Positions 63,824-64,000 of a DNA stretch of 64,000 bases are shown in pieces. Within the stretch, counting starts at the first letter, position 1. Each line of letters begins with the position of its first letter. Location of the stretch: NCBI RefSeq assembly GCF_002923755.1, contig NZ_PGFZ01000005.1, forward strand, positions 188,743-252,742, read 5' to 3'. A program made the position numbers and the translations under genes. The stretch comes from Methylovulum psychrotolerans (GTDB lineage: Bacteria > Pseudomonadota > Gammaproteobacteria > Methylococcales > Methylomonadaceae). The notes beneath the pieces are model-generated. The model did not search any database, had not been told where the DNA came from, and saw only the letters and a list, made by a program, of their open reading frames with translations.

Positions 63824-64000
63824 TTATAGGTCAGAGGCGGCTTTTTTCAGTTCCGTCTCGTACACTAAGTAAGGTTCGGAATGGCCTTGGACGACGCTGT
63901 CATCAATGACGACTTTTGAGATGTTGTCGGTAGACGGCAGTTCGTACATAGTATTGAGCAGGATATTTTCAACGATAGTCCTAAGACCCCGCGCGCCGGT
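63824..64000 (-). CDS. clpX: ATP-dependent Clp protease ATP-binding subunit ClpX (3' end only)
   Basis: 58 residues visible before the TAA at 63824: [51 protein letters not shown]. The ARGLR sensor-2 arginine and the LLxxTMYELPS segment identify the AAA+ small domain of ClpX. The rest of the gene lies beyond the right edge; clpP is expected further to the right on the same strand. Confidence 0.93.
   Translation of the reverse strand, partial: TGARGLRTIVENILLNTMYELPSTDNISKVVIDDSVVQGHSEPYLVYETELKKAASDL

Overview
The window looks like chromosome from a hopanoid-making gammaproteobacterium, most probably a methanotroph of the Methylococcales. This is inferred from an HpnN-type hopanoid exporter, the hisBHAF-IE/tatABC gene order, the protein style and moderate GC; no methane-oxidation gene is visible, so the placement is not proven. 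Core genes (aceEF-lpdA, typA, his, tat, tRNA-Phe, cysH, gshA, clpX) alternate with accessory blocks.

Region 1-8470 is the right part of an integrative element with a P4-type tyrosine recombinase (start lies outside the window), an AlpA-type regulator, small phage-like proteins, an Ash/Icd-like regulatory segment, a DUF3987 replication-type ATPase and a Mor-type activator. No capsid, tail or portal gene is seen, so it resembles a phage satellite or P4-like island. One gene in it is split by an in-frame TAA.

Region 8500-12700 is a second accessory block and the most interesting one. A small EACC1-like protein is followed by a CHAT protease / STAND NTPase / TPR protein. This has the layout of an NLR-like bacterial conflict (immune) system. 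The big gene is cut by a single in-frame TGA between the ATPase and the TPR part. The TPR part contains 120-bp units that are almost identical in DNA. The block is bounded by a 24-bp palindrome and a MITE-like inverted repeat.

Region 12736-23804 holds hpnN, a PAS-GGDEF-EAL protein and the pyruvate dehydrogenase operon aceE-aceF-lpdA. Region 23864-39979 is a surface polysaccharide cluster: a Wzm/Wzt ABC exporter with a methyltransferase that may end the chain, five glycosyltransferase genes (one a double GT4, one a GtrA fusion), a sugar epimerase, a WecA/WbpL-type initiating transferase and a WbpM-type dehydratase. After it come a small membrane protein gene on the minus strand, a LysR regulator, a rhodanese and typA.

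Region 44100-51300 is the his operon (hisB-H-A-F-I-E) running into tatABC and two identical tRNA-Phe genes. It is studded with toxin-antitoxin-like extras: an antitoxin-like gene before hisB, a HEPN ribonuclease-like gene with an overlapping partner between hisA and hisF, and an antitoxin remnant between hisF and hisI.

Region 51400-54620 (minus strand) carries a DUF4184 membrane protein, cysH and gshA. Region 54900-61500 is an accessory cluster of secreted proteins: a small exported protein, a serralysin-like RTX metalloprotease with a probable frameshift at an A8 run, and three DUF6438-like exported proteins. Two diverged copies of a ~735-bp mostly non-coding segment flank the protease. Each copy ends in the same 19-residue mini-ORF, which overlaps the next start codon. 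The window ends with a ferredoxin-reductase flavoprotein, a truncated haemoglobin, a divergent SufR-like regulator and the 3' end of clpX.
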